This document shows, piece after piece, positions 24,122 through 32,249 of a DNA stretch of 37,216 bases (the first letter of the stretch is position 1; every line of letters begins with the position of its first letter). This DNA comes from an uncultured Eubacteriales bacterium (GTDB lineage: Bacteria; Bacillota; Clostridia; Christensenellales; Aristaeellaceae), in the NCBI GenBank assembly GCA_902787835.1, contig CADAHU010000042.1, positions 1 to 37,216 of the forward strand, written 5' to 3'. The translations under genes and the position numbers were made by a program. The notes beneath the pieces are model-generated. The model ran no database searches. It was not told the origin of the DNA and saw only the letters and a list, made by a program, of their open reading frames with translations.

Positions 24122-25039
24122 ATGGAAACGGCCTGGATCCTGGCCCGCCAGATCCTGCAGATGTTTCTGTTGGCCGGGCTCGGCTTCGCGCTGTTCAGGG
24201 CGGGAAAGATCTCCCAGGAGGGCAGCAAGGCCCTGGGGAACATCCTGATCTATCTGGCGCTGCCTTCCGTGATCATCAACGGCTTTCTGGTGGAGCGCAC
24301 GGCGGAGCACGTGACGGGCATCCTGTACAGCGCCCTGGCGGCGGCGGCGCTGCTGCTGATTTCCATCCTGATCTCCCGTTTCTTTTTTCGCAGGGACGCC
24401 ATCGCCGCCTTTTCCGGGGTCTTTTCCAATCCCGGGTTCTTCGGCGTTCCGCTGATCATCGCCTCCATGGGCCAGGGGTCGGTGTTCTATGTGGCCTGCT
24501 TTATCGCCTTCCTCAACATCGGTCAATGGACCTACGGCGTATCCATCCTCACCGGCCAATCCATCGCCCAGGGCTTCCAGCCCAAAAAGCTGATCCGCGC
24601 GCCGTTCATCATCGCCATCCTGACCGGCCTCGCGCTGTTTTTGATCCAGCCGCCGCTGCCCGCCGTGGTCACCGGCGCGCTGTCCGCCGTGGCCGCGCTC
24701 AACACCCCGCTGGCCATGTTTACCGTGGGCATTTACCTGGCCCAGGCGGATATCCCCGGCCTGGTCCGCCGCAGATCGCTGTACGCCGTATCCGCCGTCC
24801 GGCTGCTGATCATCCCCGCCCTCGCCCTGGCGCTGCTCTCCCTGCTGCCGGGCTCCCTGCACGATATGAAGCTGGCGCTGCTGCTGGCCATCGCCTGCCC
24901 GGTGGGCTCCAACGTGGCCGTATACGCCCAGCTGCATGGAAAGGATTTTCCCTACGCCGTGGGCACGGTGATCGTATCCACCCTGTTTTCGCTGGTCACC
25001 ATTCCGCTTCTGGTCTGGCTGGCCGGGCTGATCTGGTAA
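24122..25039 (+). CDS. AEC-family (auxin efflux carrier-like) transporter
   Basis: A 305-residue membrane protein with about ten helices in two five-helix halves. Landmarks are NILIYLALPSVIINGFL near residue 40, GVFSNPGFFGVPLIIASMG near 98 (the NxGFxGxPL-type motif), and LAIACPVGSNVAVYAQLHG near 260, the equivalent broken helix of the second half. Bacterial members carry organic acids such as malate or malonate. Strong GGGAGGGG lies about 10 bases upstream. It leads an operon with the TetR and reductase genes; substrate unknown. Confidence 0.88.
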   Translation: METAWILARQILQMFLLAGLGFALFRAGKISQEGSKALGNILIYLALPSVIINGFLVERTAEHVTGILYSALAAAALLLISILISRFFFRRDAIAAFSGVFSNPGFFGVPLIIASMGQGSVFYVACFIAFLNIGQWTYGVSILTGQSIAQGFQPKKLIRAPFIIAILTGLALFLIQPPLPAVVTGALSAVAALNTPLAMFTVGIYLAQADIPGLVRRRSLYAVSAVRLLIIPALALALLSLLPGSLHDMKLALLLAIACPVGSNVAVYAQLHGKDFPYAVGTVIVSTLFSLVTIPLLVWLAGLIW

Positions 25040-25062
25040 ACCGTACGAAAGGAGCGCGCAGT

Positions 25063-25735
25063 ATGAAGAACGAGAATTCCAATTCCATCCTGATCAACCG
25101 CCGATTTCTGGATTCCCTGGTGATCGAGGGGCGCATCGTCGGCGCGGAAGGAAGAGATCATCGCGGCCTGCGGAAGGCTTTACGAAACCATGAGCTTCAA
25201 GGAGATCACCATCAAGGAGATCGGCGCGGAAACGTCCTTTACCCGCACATCCATTTATAATTATTTTGAAACGAAGGAAGAGATCTTCCTGGCCCTGCTG
25301 CAAAAGGAATACGACCTGTGGGTGGACGCCATGGACGCCGTAATGGCGGAAAACGCGGCCATGACCCGGGAGGAGCTGGCCCGGGCGCTGGCAAAAACGC
25401 TGACCGACCGGCCCCGCCTGCTGCGGCTTTTGTCCATGAACCTGTACGATATGGAGGCCGCCTCCCGGCCGGAGCAGCTGGCGGAGTTCAAGGTTTCCTT
25501 CGGCGCGTCCATGAAGGCGGTGGAGCGGATGCTGCAAAAATACCTGCCGGAGATGGACGCATCGGAGCGGGAAAGGTTTATGTACGCCTTTTTCCCTTTT
25601 ATCTACGGCATTTATCCCTACACCAGCGTAACGGAAAAGCAGCGCAGCGCCATGGAGCAGGCCGGGATCCCCTATGCATATCAATCGGCTTACGAGCTGA
25701 CTTATACCTGTCTTAAAAAACTGCTGGAGCAATAA
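25063..25735 (+). pseudogene. TetR-family regulator, frameshifted
   Basis: Translation from ATG 25063 (AAAGGAGC upstream) gives MKNENSNSILINRRFLDSL and runs in one frame to about 25140. The TetR helix-turn-helix continues in the +1 frame: RKEEIIAACGRLYE, then EITIKEIGAETSFTRTSIYNYF, and a ligand domain to the stop at 25733-25735. In that frame a stop at 25121-25123 blocks extension upstream. A one-base change between about 25124 and 25148 is therefore needed to join the halves. An internal start at 25190 would lose the first helix of the DNA-binding domain. Either a real inactivation or a sequencing error. Confidence 0.75.
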
Positions 25736-25747
25736 GGAGGAAGCGCA

Positions 25748-26731
25748 ATGAAGTACACCAAGCTTGGCAAATCCGATCTGACCGTATCCCGCATCTGCAT
25801 GGGCTGCATGGGCTTCGGCGAGGCCGCCCAAGGCCAGCACGGCTGGACGCTGGACGAGGAGCATTCCCGGGAGATCATCCGGCACGGGCTGGAATTGGGC
25901 GTCAATTTCTACGATACCGCCATCGCCTACCAGAGCGGCACCAGCGAGCAGTTTGTGGGCCGGGCGCTGCGGGATTTTGCCCGCCGGGACGAGGTGGTGG
26001 TGGCCACCAAATTCCTGCCCCGCACCCCGCAGGAGATCGAAAACGGCGTCACCGGCCAAACGCACATCGAAACCATGATCAACCAGAGCCTTAAAAACCT
26101 GGGCATGGACTATGTGGATCTGTATATTTACCATATGTGGGATTGGAACACGCCCATGGAGGATGTGCTGGACTCCAACTGCTTTGCCTGGCAGCTGGCC
26201 CAGGCCAACGCCCTGGCGGAAAAGGAGGGCTGAGCAAAGTTCATCTCCGTGCAGGGGCACTATAACCTGATCTTCCGGGAGGAGGAGCGGGAGATGGTCC
26301 CCTACTGCCGGCAGGAGGGCATCGCCCTGACGCCCTACAGCGCCCTGGCCGCGGGCCGCCTTGCCCGCAAGCCCGGCGAGACCTCCGAGCGGCTGGAAAA
26401 GGACGCCTACGCCAAATTCAAGTACGACGCCACCGCCCAGCAGGACGGCATGATCATCAGCCGCGTGGCGGAGCTGGCCGAAAAGCGCGGCGTATCCATG
26501 ACGGAAATCTCCCTGGCCTGGCTGCTGACCAAGGTGGCCGCCCCCGTGGTGGGCGCCACCAAATTCCATCATATGGAGGGCGCGGACAAGGCCACGGCGC
26601 TGGAGCTGACGGAGGAGGAGATCGCCTCTCTGGAGGCGCCCTACGTTCCCCATGCCCTGGCCGGCGTGATGGCCCAGAACAAGCCCGCCGCACCCCTGGG
26701 CAGCCATGTGTGGCCCGTCGGGCATGCGTAA
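25748..26731 (+). pseudogene. Aldo/keto reductase with internal deletion and in-frame stop
   Basis: An NADPH-dependent aldo/keto reductase of the YajO-like group. It starts MKYTKLGKSDLTVSRICMGCMGFGE, has catalytic NFYDTAIAYQSG (Asp, Tyr), and ends with LLTKVAAPVVGATK for cofactor binding. Two lesions: after NTPMEDVL the family's conserved stretch of about 17 residues (normally ending ..ARYIGAS/IS) is missing and the text resumes at SNCFAWQLA. An in-frame TGA at 26231-26233 then replaces the Trp of the usual GWAKF. The reading frame stays open on both sides. AAGGAGG lies upstream. It follows the frameshifted TetR by 12 bp. Confidence 0.8.
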
Positions 26732-26749
26732 ATGGAAGGAGGAAAAGCC

Positions 26750-27292
26750 ATGAAAAAGAATATTGGCGCGACCCTGGCCTTGTATCCCTCGCCCCTGATC
26801 GTGGTGGGGGCCATGGCGGAGGGCAAGCCCACCTGGACGCTGGTGGCCCACGCGGGCATCATGGCCCACAGCCATCTGATGGTCTCCCTGGTGCAGGCGC
26901 ACTACATCAACAAGGGCATCCGGGAAAACAAAAAGCTGTCCGTCAACGTGGTGGACGCCTCCTGGCTGAAGACGGCGGATAAAATGGGCACCATCAGCGG
27001 CAATAAGGTGGATAAATCCGAAGCCTTCGCCTGGACGATGGGCGAAAACGGCGCGCCGCTGATCGACGACGCCAGGGTGTCCATCGAATGCGAGGTGGAC
27101 GGCAACTACGAGCTGGAGCGCTTTGATCATTTCGTCTGTAAGATCCTGGCCACCTATGCCGATGAAGCCGTGCTCAACGAAAAGGATAAGATCGATTATC
27201 ACGTATTCAAGCCCGTGCTGTTCGAGTTCCCCACGTATGAATACTTCGTGACGGGCGAGAAGATCGGCGACTGCGGAAAGATGAATCTGTAA
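26750..27292 (+). CDS. Flavin-reductase-like FMN-binding split-barrel protein
   Basis: A 180-residue protein of the flavin reductase-like domain family: ATLALYPSPLIVVGAMAEGKPTWTLVAHAGIMAH at the N-terminus, YINKGIRENKKLSVNVV in the middle and CKILATYADE near 130. Such proteins bind FMN and act as oxidoreductases with varied partners. The start at 26750 has GGAGG about 8 bases upstream; an earlier in-frame ATG at 26732 overlaps that site. It lies 18 bp after the reductase remnant and just before the CMD-family gene. Intact, unlike the two preceding genes. Confidence 0.85.
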   Translation: MKKNIGATLALYPSPLIVVGAMAEGKPTWTLVAHAGIMAHSHLMVSLVQAHYINKGIRENKKLSVNVVDASWLKTADKMGTISGNKVDKSEAFAWTMGENGAPLIDDARVSIECEVDGNYELERFDHFVCKILATYADEAVLNEKDKIDYHVFKPVLFEFPTYEYFVTGEKIGDCGKMNL

Positions 27293-27305
27293 GGAGGAAC
27301 GCATC

Positions 27306-27638
27306 ATGAAGGAAAAAATCGTACAGACCGCGGGCAGGCAGCAGCTGGGGGCGTTTGCGCCCATGTTTGCCCATCTCAACGACGACGTGCTGTTTGGCGA
27401 GGTATGGAACGAGGACGCCATCGATATGAAAACCAAGTGCATCATCACCGTGGTATCGCTGATGGCCTCGGGCATCACCGATTCTTCCCTGGTTTACCAC
27501 CTGCAGAACGCCAAGGCCCACGGCGTCACCCGGGCGGAGATCGCCGCCATCATCACCCACGCCACCATGTACGTGGGCTGGCCCAAGGGCTGGGCGGTGT
27601 TCCGGCTGGCCAAGGAAGTCTGGAACGAACAGGAATAA
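27306..27638 (+). CDS. Carboxymuconolactone decarboxylase (CMD)-family protein
   Basis: A 110-residue helical protein: DAIDMKTKCIITVVSLMASG, LVYHLQNAKAHGVTRAEIAAIITHATMYVGWPKGW. This matches the CMD/gamma-carboxymuconolactone decarboxylase fold. It lacks the CxxC of AhpD-type peroxidases, so a thiol redox role by that mechanism is unlikely. These small proteins often accompany aldo/keto reductases and flavodoxins in Clostridia. AAGGAGG precedes the start; the neighbours are 13 and 15 bp away, consistent with one operon. Confidence 0.85.
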   Translation: MKEKIVQTAGRQQLGAFAPMFAHLNDDVLFGEVWNEDAIDMKTKCIITVVSLMASGITDSSLVYHLQNAKAHGVTRAEIAAIITHATMYVGWPKGWAVFRLAKEVWNEQE

Positions 27639-27653
27639 GAGGAGAACAACGCC

Positions 27654-28229
27654 ATGAAAAAGACAATCGCTGTCCTGATGGCCCTGCTGCTGGCCGTGCC
27701 GGCCCTTCCCTTTGCCTTCGCTGAGGAAGATACCGCCGAACCCGCCAGCCATATCCTGGTGGTATACTTTTCCGCCACCGGCACCACCAAGGGCGTGGCC
27801 GAAAAGCTGGCCGAGGGCCTGAGCGCCGATCTGTATGAGATCGTACCCGAGGTTCCCTACACCGCCGCCGATCTCGACTGGAACGACAGCAAGAGCCGCA
27901 CCACCCTTGAGACCGACGATCCCGAATGCCGCCCGGCCATCGCCGGCGAGCTGCCCGACCTGACGGGCTATGATACCCTCTTCATCGGCTATCCCATCTG
28001 GTGGGGCGACGTGCCGCGCATCGTAACCAATTTTGTGGAGCAGGCGGATCTGACCGACAAAACCCTGGCGGTGTTCTTCACCTCCGGCAGCAGCGGCCTG
28101 GGCAGCAGCATGAAGCACCTGGAGCAGCAAGCCGGCGCGGGGGTCTGGCTGGAGGGCAAGCGTTTTACCGCCCGCACGACGGCGGAGGAGCTGATCGATT
28201 GGGCCGCGGGGCTCGGCATCACGCCCTGA
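27654..28229 (+). CDS. Exported flavodoxin
   Basis: A 191-residue protein. Residues 1-23 form a Sec signal peptide ending PFAFA-EE, with no lipobox. The mature part is a flavodoxin: phosphate loop VVYFSATGTTKGVAEKL (FMN phosphate binding), then GYDTLFIGYPIWWGDVPRIV, where the Trp pair would stack on the flavin, and VFFTSGSSGLGSSM. It would carry electrons at the outer face of the membrane, an uncommon location. Last gene of the operon, followed 33 bp later by a terminator. GAGGAG lies before the start. Confidence 0.88.
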   Translation: MKKTIAVLMALLLAVPALPFAFAEEDTAEPASHILVVYFSATGTTKGVAEKLAEGLSADLYEIVPEVPYTAADLDWNDSKSRTTLETDDPECRPAIAGELPDLTGYDTLFIGYPIWWGDVPRIVTNFVEQADLTDKTLAVFFTSGSSGLGSSMKHLEQQAGAGVWLEGKRFTARTTAEELIDWAAGLGITP

Positions 28230-28262
28230 CCCGGTTTTCGGCACAAAATTGAATATCGTCCC

Positions 28263-28296
28263 AAAGCCTTCCCTGCCGAAATGGGGAAGGCTTTTT
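28263..28296 (+). terminator. Intrinsic terminator of the AEC-flavodoxin operon
   Basis: AAAGCCTTCCC (28263-28273) pairs perfectly with GGGAAGGCTTT (28284-28294) around a 10-nt loop, with five consecutive T residues at 28292-28296. Confidence 0.85.
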
Positions 28297-28350
28297 GTGA
28301 TATTCTGATATAATGCAGACAAACCGTAATGGACAAGGGGCTTTCCGGCG

Positions 28351-28420
28351 ATATAAAACTTCACTCCTCATTCTCAACGCTTGGCGTGAAGTGTGAAGAG
28401 TGAAGAGTGAAGATTTATAT
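28351..28420. repeat. Palindromic 70-bp intergenic element
   Basis: Terminal arms of 20 bp (28351-28370 and 28401-28420) match as an inverted repeat at 18 of 20 positions and start and end with ATATAAA/TTTATAT. The centre holds a small ACGC/GCGT hairpin. The right arm also contains tandem GTGAAGA/GAGTGAA units. It looks like a miniature palindromic repeat between the flavodoxin terminator and the converging ribokinase gene. The rest of 28297-28484 shows no gene. Confidence 0.6.
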
Positions 28421-28484
28421 AGTCTTCAGGACAGTGCGGTGATTAAGCGCAAGAGAGAAGCGTGCCTCGCTCCCCCTTTGCCTG

Positions 28485-29363
28485 TTAAAGGTCCAGCTCC
28501 CGCAGGCAGGGGATGGAGGAGGCCGCGCCCTTCCGGGTCACCGCGATGGCGGCGGCCCTGGCGGCCTTCCGCATGCTGGCCCGGATTCCCTCGCCGCGGC
28601 TCAGGCAGGCGAGCACATAGCCGGTATACGTATCTCCCGCTCCGGTGGTATCCACCGCGTCCGCGGGCATGGCCTCCTGGAAGATCGTTTCCTTTCCATC
28701 GGACCACAGGGAGCCTTTTTCCCCCAGGGTGAGGATCACCTCGGCCCGGGGATAGAGCGCCGCCATGGCCGCCAGGATGCCCTGCGGGTCCTCCTTGCCG
28801 GTCAGCCGCGCGCCTTCATCCTCATTGAGCAGGAAAAGGGAAACCTTCTCCAGCGGGCAGCGCAGCGCCGCGTCGCTCATCGGCGAGGGATTGAAGATCA
28901 CCCGCAGGCCCCGTTTTTCCGCCAGATCGATCAGCAGATCCACGTGGGAAATCTCATTTTGCGTCAGCAGCCAATCCCCGGCGGAAAAGCGATTCAGCAC
29001 CGCCAGGATATGCGCCTCGGTGATCGCCTTGTTGGCCCCGCCGCTGAGCACGATGCTGTTCTGCCCGTTCCTGTCCACCTGGATAAAGGCCTTGCCGGTG
29101 CCCACGTCCTCCAGCACCTTGAGGCAGGTACAGTCCACGCCGTCCTTTTCCAGCAGCTCCTTCAGGAAAAGCCCGTCCCTTCCGATCATGCCGGCGTGGA
29201 AGATCCGCCCGCCCGCCCGGGCGAAGGCGATGGACTGGTTGAGCCCCTTCCCGCCGGGAAAGCAGGTAACGTGCTGGGAATCGATCGTCTGGCCGGGCCG
29301 CGCGATCTCGCTTACCTGAAAGGTATAATCAATATTCAGGGAGCCAAAGTTTACAACGTTCAC
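28485..29363 (-). CDS. rbsK: Ribokinase (PfkB family)
   Basis: A 292-residue sugar kinase. N-terminal NVVNFGSLNIDYTFQV, substrate loop CFPGGKGLNQSIAFARAG near residue 33, and C-terminal AVDTTGAGDTYTGYVLACL with the catalytic Asp and anion hole. It phosphorylates D-ribose (or a close pentose) to ribose 5-phosphate with ATP. The start is GTG at 29363, with AAGGAGG about 9 bases upstream. It is the last gene of the second uptake operon, right after the nucleoside-hydrolase-fold gene whose reaction would release ribose. This context supports ribose rather than fructose as substrate. Confidence 0.88.
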   Translation of the reverse strand: MNVVNFGSLNIDYTFQVSEIARPGQTIDSQHVTCFPGGKGLNQSIAFARAGGRIFHAGMIGRDGLFLKELLEKDGVDCTCLKVLEDVGTGKAFIQVDRNGQNSIVLSGGANKAITEAHILAVLNRFSAGDWLLTQNEISHVDLLIDLAEKRGLRVIFNPSPMSDAALRCPLEKVSLFLLNEDEGARLTGKEDPQGILAAMAALYPRAEVILTLGEKGSLWSDGKETIFQEAMPADAVDTTGAGDTYTGYVLACLSRGEGIRASMRKAARAAAIAVTRKGAASSIPCLRELDL

Positions 29364-29402
29364 AGGCCGTCGCCTCCTTCGCTTTTCCGCTGTAACAGCA
29401 TA

Positions 29403-30464
29403 TCATTTTCCGGCGAGGGATGCAAACAGATCCCCGAAGATAAAATTGCGGTAGCAATAGGTGACCTGGCGGATCAAATGCCGTCCTTCCCCGGCCTGAG
29501 CCCAATGGAAATCATCGGTCAGCACGGGCGCGGGGATGAGCCTGGAGGGCGTCCAGTTGGGGTTCTTCAGGGCGGCAATGGCGGAAATATCCCATATGAT
29601 CCGGCTCCAGGCCACGCGCTCCGTGGGGAAGGCGGCCAGGTATTCCTCCATCTGGTCGCAGTTTTCCCGCAGAGAGGAGCCGCGCAGCAGCTGCATCATG
29701 GCGATCTCCGCCGCCGGCTCCCGGAAGGCGTCCAGCACCGTCCGGCAGAGCGCGTCGCACACCGGCCCCTTGCCCAGCAGGCGGCCCTTCAGCTCCTCCT
29801 CCGATACGGTCAGATGGGAGGCCACGTTGTTGCAGGGAACCCAGATCATGGGCACGCCGCTTTCCAGCACGATCTGGGCGGCGTACACATCCTGGATCAG
29901 GTTGAATTCGATCCCGTGGCCGTAGGCGGGCATATGACCCCCCAGCCACACCAGCACGATGCGGTCGGCAAGCCGCGGCTCCATCAGCAGGGCGGAGGCG
30001 ATGTTGGTCAGCGCCCCGATGGCGGCCACATACAGCGGCTCCGGGCCTTCCATGCCGCGGCGGACCAGATCCCGCGCCGCGTCGCTCTCCACGGGCTCTC
30101 TCCGGCTGGCCAGGTACCGCGGGGAGCCGTGATAAACCCGGCCCTCCGTGGGCAAACCCATCAGGGACAGGATGCGGACGATCTCATCATAGCTTTGGTT
30201 CATGCCGTCCGCCGGGCTTTCCGAATGCCCGTTCAGCGAGCCTGCCTGCGCCGCCAGCGCCGCGTCCTGGTTCAGCCTTTGGAAGCAATCATGGGAAAAG
30301 GGCACGGCATACAGCGCCTCCAGCTGGAAGCGCTCGGGGGAGGCCGCCGCCCAGGCGATGGCAAACTGGTCGTCCACCTCGTTTTTTGCATCGGTATCGA
30401 TCACCAGGCGCATTTTGCCCAGCGGCGCGTTCATCCGTTCAATTCTTTCTTTTTCGTTCAGCAT
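29403..30464 (-). CDS. Nucleoside-hydrolase-fold protein, copy 2
   Basis: About 353 residues. Calcium-binding motif DTDAKNEVDDQ (23-33), LYVAAIGALTNIASALL (catalytic Asn region), IVLVWLGGHMP and IEFNLIQDVYAAQ. It cleaves an N-ribosidic bond if it acts as its family does. Encoded between an ABC permease and ribokinase, this is the natural step from imported nucleoside to base plus ribose. It begins 5 bp after the permease stop. It shares the unusual motif form with the gene at 20922-21848 but is about 45 residues longer. Confidence 0.87.
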   Translation of the reverse strand: MLNEKERIERMNAPLGKMRLVIDTDAKNEVDDQFAIAWAAASPERFQLEALYAVPFSHDCFQRLNQDAALAAQAGSLNGHSESPADGMNQSYDEIVRILSLMGLPTEGRVYHGSPRYLASRREPVESDAARDLVRRGMEGPEPLYVAAIGALTNIASALLMEPRLADRIVLVWLGGHMPAYGHGIEFNLIQDVYAAQIVLESGVPMIWVPCNNVASHLTVSEEELKGRLLGKGPVCDALCRTVLDAFREPAAEIAMMQLLRGSSLRENCDQMEEYLAAFPTERVAWSRIIWDISAIAALKNPNWTPSRLIPAPVLTDDFHWAQAGEGRHLIRQVTYCYRNFIFGDLFASLAGK

Positions 30465-30469
30465 AAGGA

Positions 30470-31312
30470 TCAGCCTTTCACGCTGCCGGACGCAATGCCG
30501 GACACAAAGTACTTTTGGAAGGGCAGGAAGAGCAATACGGGGATCAGCGCCGAAATCATGGAGCTGGAATAGATCAGATTCCAATGCACCACGTTTTCCT
30601 CCTTAAACGCCGTGATCGCCACCGTAATGGTCTTGACCGCGTCCTTTCTGGCGGCCAGCAGGGGCCACAGATAATTGTTCCACTCGTTTACGAAGGTCAT
30701 CAGGCACATGGCGATGGTGGTGGGCACGCACAGCGGCATCACCACATGCCAGTAGCAGGTAAACCAGCTGGCGCCGTCCAGGTCGGAGGCCTCCAGCAGC
30801 GATATGGGCACATCCTTGAAGGCCTGCCGGTACATAAACAGCGTTAGCCCGTTGGCCAGGGAGGGCAATATCAGGGAAGAATAAGTATTGACCAGCCCCA
30901 GCCCGTTGATCAGCTGATAGAGGGGCAGCGCGATGGCCTCTCCCGGCACCATAAAGGTGAGCAGCAGCAGGGCGTACAGCGGCTTTTGCCCGCGGAAGTG
31001 ATAAAAGGCGAAGGCGTAGGCCGCCACCGAGCACATGATCACCGATACCGGCAGGATCACGCCCACCACCAGGAAGGTGTTCAGGAAGAAGCGCTCAAAA
31101 TGATAATCCCGGAACAGCGCGCCGTAGGCTTCCGCCGTCCAGTGCTCCGGCCAGAGGGTGTGGAGCTGAAACACGGTGTTGTACTGATAGATTTCCTGAT
31201 CCGTCCGGAAGGAGGAGACCAGCGGATAGAGGATCGGGAAGAGCGCGATGACAGAGATCAGCAGGAGCCCCAGCACCAGCAGCGCCCGCGTCAGATTTTT
31301 CTTAAGCGTCAT
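30470..31312 (-). CDS. MalG-type ABC importer permease
   Basis: A 280-residue inner-membrane protein with six predicted helices. The cytoplasmic EAA loop is EASDLDGASWFTCYWHVVMPLCVPT near residue 190, which docks the ATPase. An N-terminal helix and a periplasmic loop (SSFRTDQEIYQYN) are typical of MalG-like subunits. It partners the permease at 31322-32182. No ATPase gene is present in the operon, so an MsmX/UgpC-like shared ATPase elsewhere is probably used (inference). GAGGTGA precedes the start. Confidence 0.9.
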   Translation of the reverse strand: MTLKKNLTRALLVLGLLLISVIALFPILYPLVSSFRTDQEIYQYNTVFQLHTLWPEHWTAEAYGALFRDYHFERFFLNTFLVVGVILPVSVIMCSVAAYAFAFYHFRGQKPLYALLLLTFMVPGEAIALPLYQLINGLGLVNTYSSLILPSLANGLTLFMYRQAFKDVPISLLEASDLDGASWFTCYWHVVMPLCVPTTIAMCLMTFVNEWNNYLWPLLAARKDAVKTITVAITAFKEENVVHWNLIYSSSMISALIPVLLFLPFQKYFVSGIASGSVKG

Positions 31313-31321
31313 TTGTTCACC

Positions 31322-32182
31322 TCAATCCCTGTCCGCCATCATCCTGAACTGGATCATAACGATCAGCAGCGTAAAAACGATGAGCACGCTGGTAATGGCC
31401 GAGCCCTTATTGTAATTGCCGTATTTGAAGGCCTGGCGGTAGGCCTCGTACATCAGCACATCCGTGGTGCCGCGGGGGCCGCCGTCGGTGATCAGCTTCA
31501 TGGGGGCGAAGAGCAGCAGATTGATGGAGGTATCGGCCACCATGACGAACAGGCTGGTCCTGCGCAGCAGGGGCAGCGTGATGTGGAACAGCGTGCTGAA
31601 GTAGCCCGCCCCGTCCACCCGGGCGGCCTCGTACAGCGCTTCGTCGATCCCCTTGAGGCCGGCCAGGAAAAACATCATCCAGTACCCGCAGCCCTTCCAG
31701 GTGCACAGCAGGATGACGCAGGCCATGGCCTGTCCTTTATCGTTGAAAAAGCCCTGGGTGCCGATGCCGATGGCGTTCAGCATGGTGTTGGCCACGCCGT
31801 TGTTGTAGCTCAGGATCATGCTGAAGCAGATGGCGGCCACCGGCATGGAGATGGTGACCGGCAGATAAAAGACGCTGCGGAACGCGCCGATGCCCTTCAT
31901 GGTGTTGTTCACCATCAGCGCCAGGATCAGGGAGAGCACGATCTGCAGCGGCGTCATGATCAGGTTCATCCGGATGGTGACGAGCAGGGAATTGATGAAC
32001 ACGCTGTCCTGAAACAGCAGCTGATACGTGCGCAGGGACCAGTTCCCCTTGTAATGGAACCCGGAGATCGCGGAATAAAAGATGGGATACAGCTTGAACA
32101 CCGCCGCGAAGGCCAGCACCGGCAGAAGAAGCAGGTACGGCAAAAAACGGTCGCGCTTATCCCGGATGGTTCGCTGCTGCAT
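31322..32182 (-). CDS. MalF-type ABC importer permease
   Basis: A 286-residue membrane protein with six helices and a basic N-terminus. The EAA loop is EALYEAARVDGAGYFSTLFHITLPLL near residue 185; RSVFYLPVTISMPVAAI is a conserved helix-loop of MalF-like proteins. It forms the pore with the following permease. It lies after a stem-loop that follows the binding-protein gene, which would reduce permease expression relative to binding protein. Solute not directly determinable; neighbours suggest a nucleoside or ribosyl compound. Confidence 0.9.
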   Translation of the reverse strand: MQQRTIRDKRDRFLPYLLLLPVLAFAAVFKLYPIFYSAISGFHYKGNWSLRTYQLLFQDSVFINSLLVTIRMNLIMTPLQIVLSLILALMVNNTMKGIGAFRSVFYLPVTISMPVAAICFSMILSYNNGVANTMLNAIGIGTQGFFNDKGQAMACVILLCTWKGCGYWMMFFLAGLKGIDEALYEAARVDGAGYFSTLFHITLPLLRRTSLFVMVADTSINLLLFAPMKLITDGGPRGTTDVLMYEAYRQAFKYGNYNKGSAITSVLIVFTLLIVMIQFRMMADRD

Positions 32183-32203
32183 GGTTGCCTCCTTGGTGCA
32201 AGA

Positions 32204-32235
32204 ATGGCAGGGAGTCCGGGCGGGCTCCCTGCCAT
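32204..32235 (-). promoter_or_regulatory. Intercistronic mRNA hairpin 3' of the second binding-protein gene
   Basis: A perfect 11-bp stem (32204-32214 with 32225-32235) lies between the binding-protein stop (32250) and the MalF-type permease start (32182). It mirrors the hairpin at 13462-13495 in the first importer. It ends in few U residues, so message protection or partial attenuation is likelier than full termination. Confidence 0.72.
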
Positions 32236-32249
32236 GTTTTCAGTGCGAA

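Noticed and set aside
25190-25735. The TetR gene starting at the internal ATG 25190 as a complete protein.
   Set aside because: It would lack the first helix of the TetR DNA-binding domain, which is clearly encoded just upstream (RKEEIIAACGRLYE), and it has no ribosome binding site.
26231-26233. Genetic-code change (TGA read as Trp) to explain the reductase stop.
   Set aside because: TGA is the normal stop of several genes here (ssb, the acetyltransferase, the MalG-type permease, the LacI gene), and the same reductase also has a deletion, so gene decay or a sequence error is simpler.
28309-28314. TATAAT on plus as a promoter.
   Set aside because: No -35 box at suitable spacing and no plus-strand gene follows; the next gene is on minus.
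28391-28413. Tandem GAAGAGT-like units as a CRISPR or VNTR.
   Set aside because: Units are only about 7 bp, there are no spacers, and the sequence forms one arm of the 70-bp inverted repeat.
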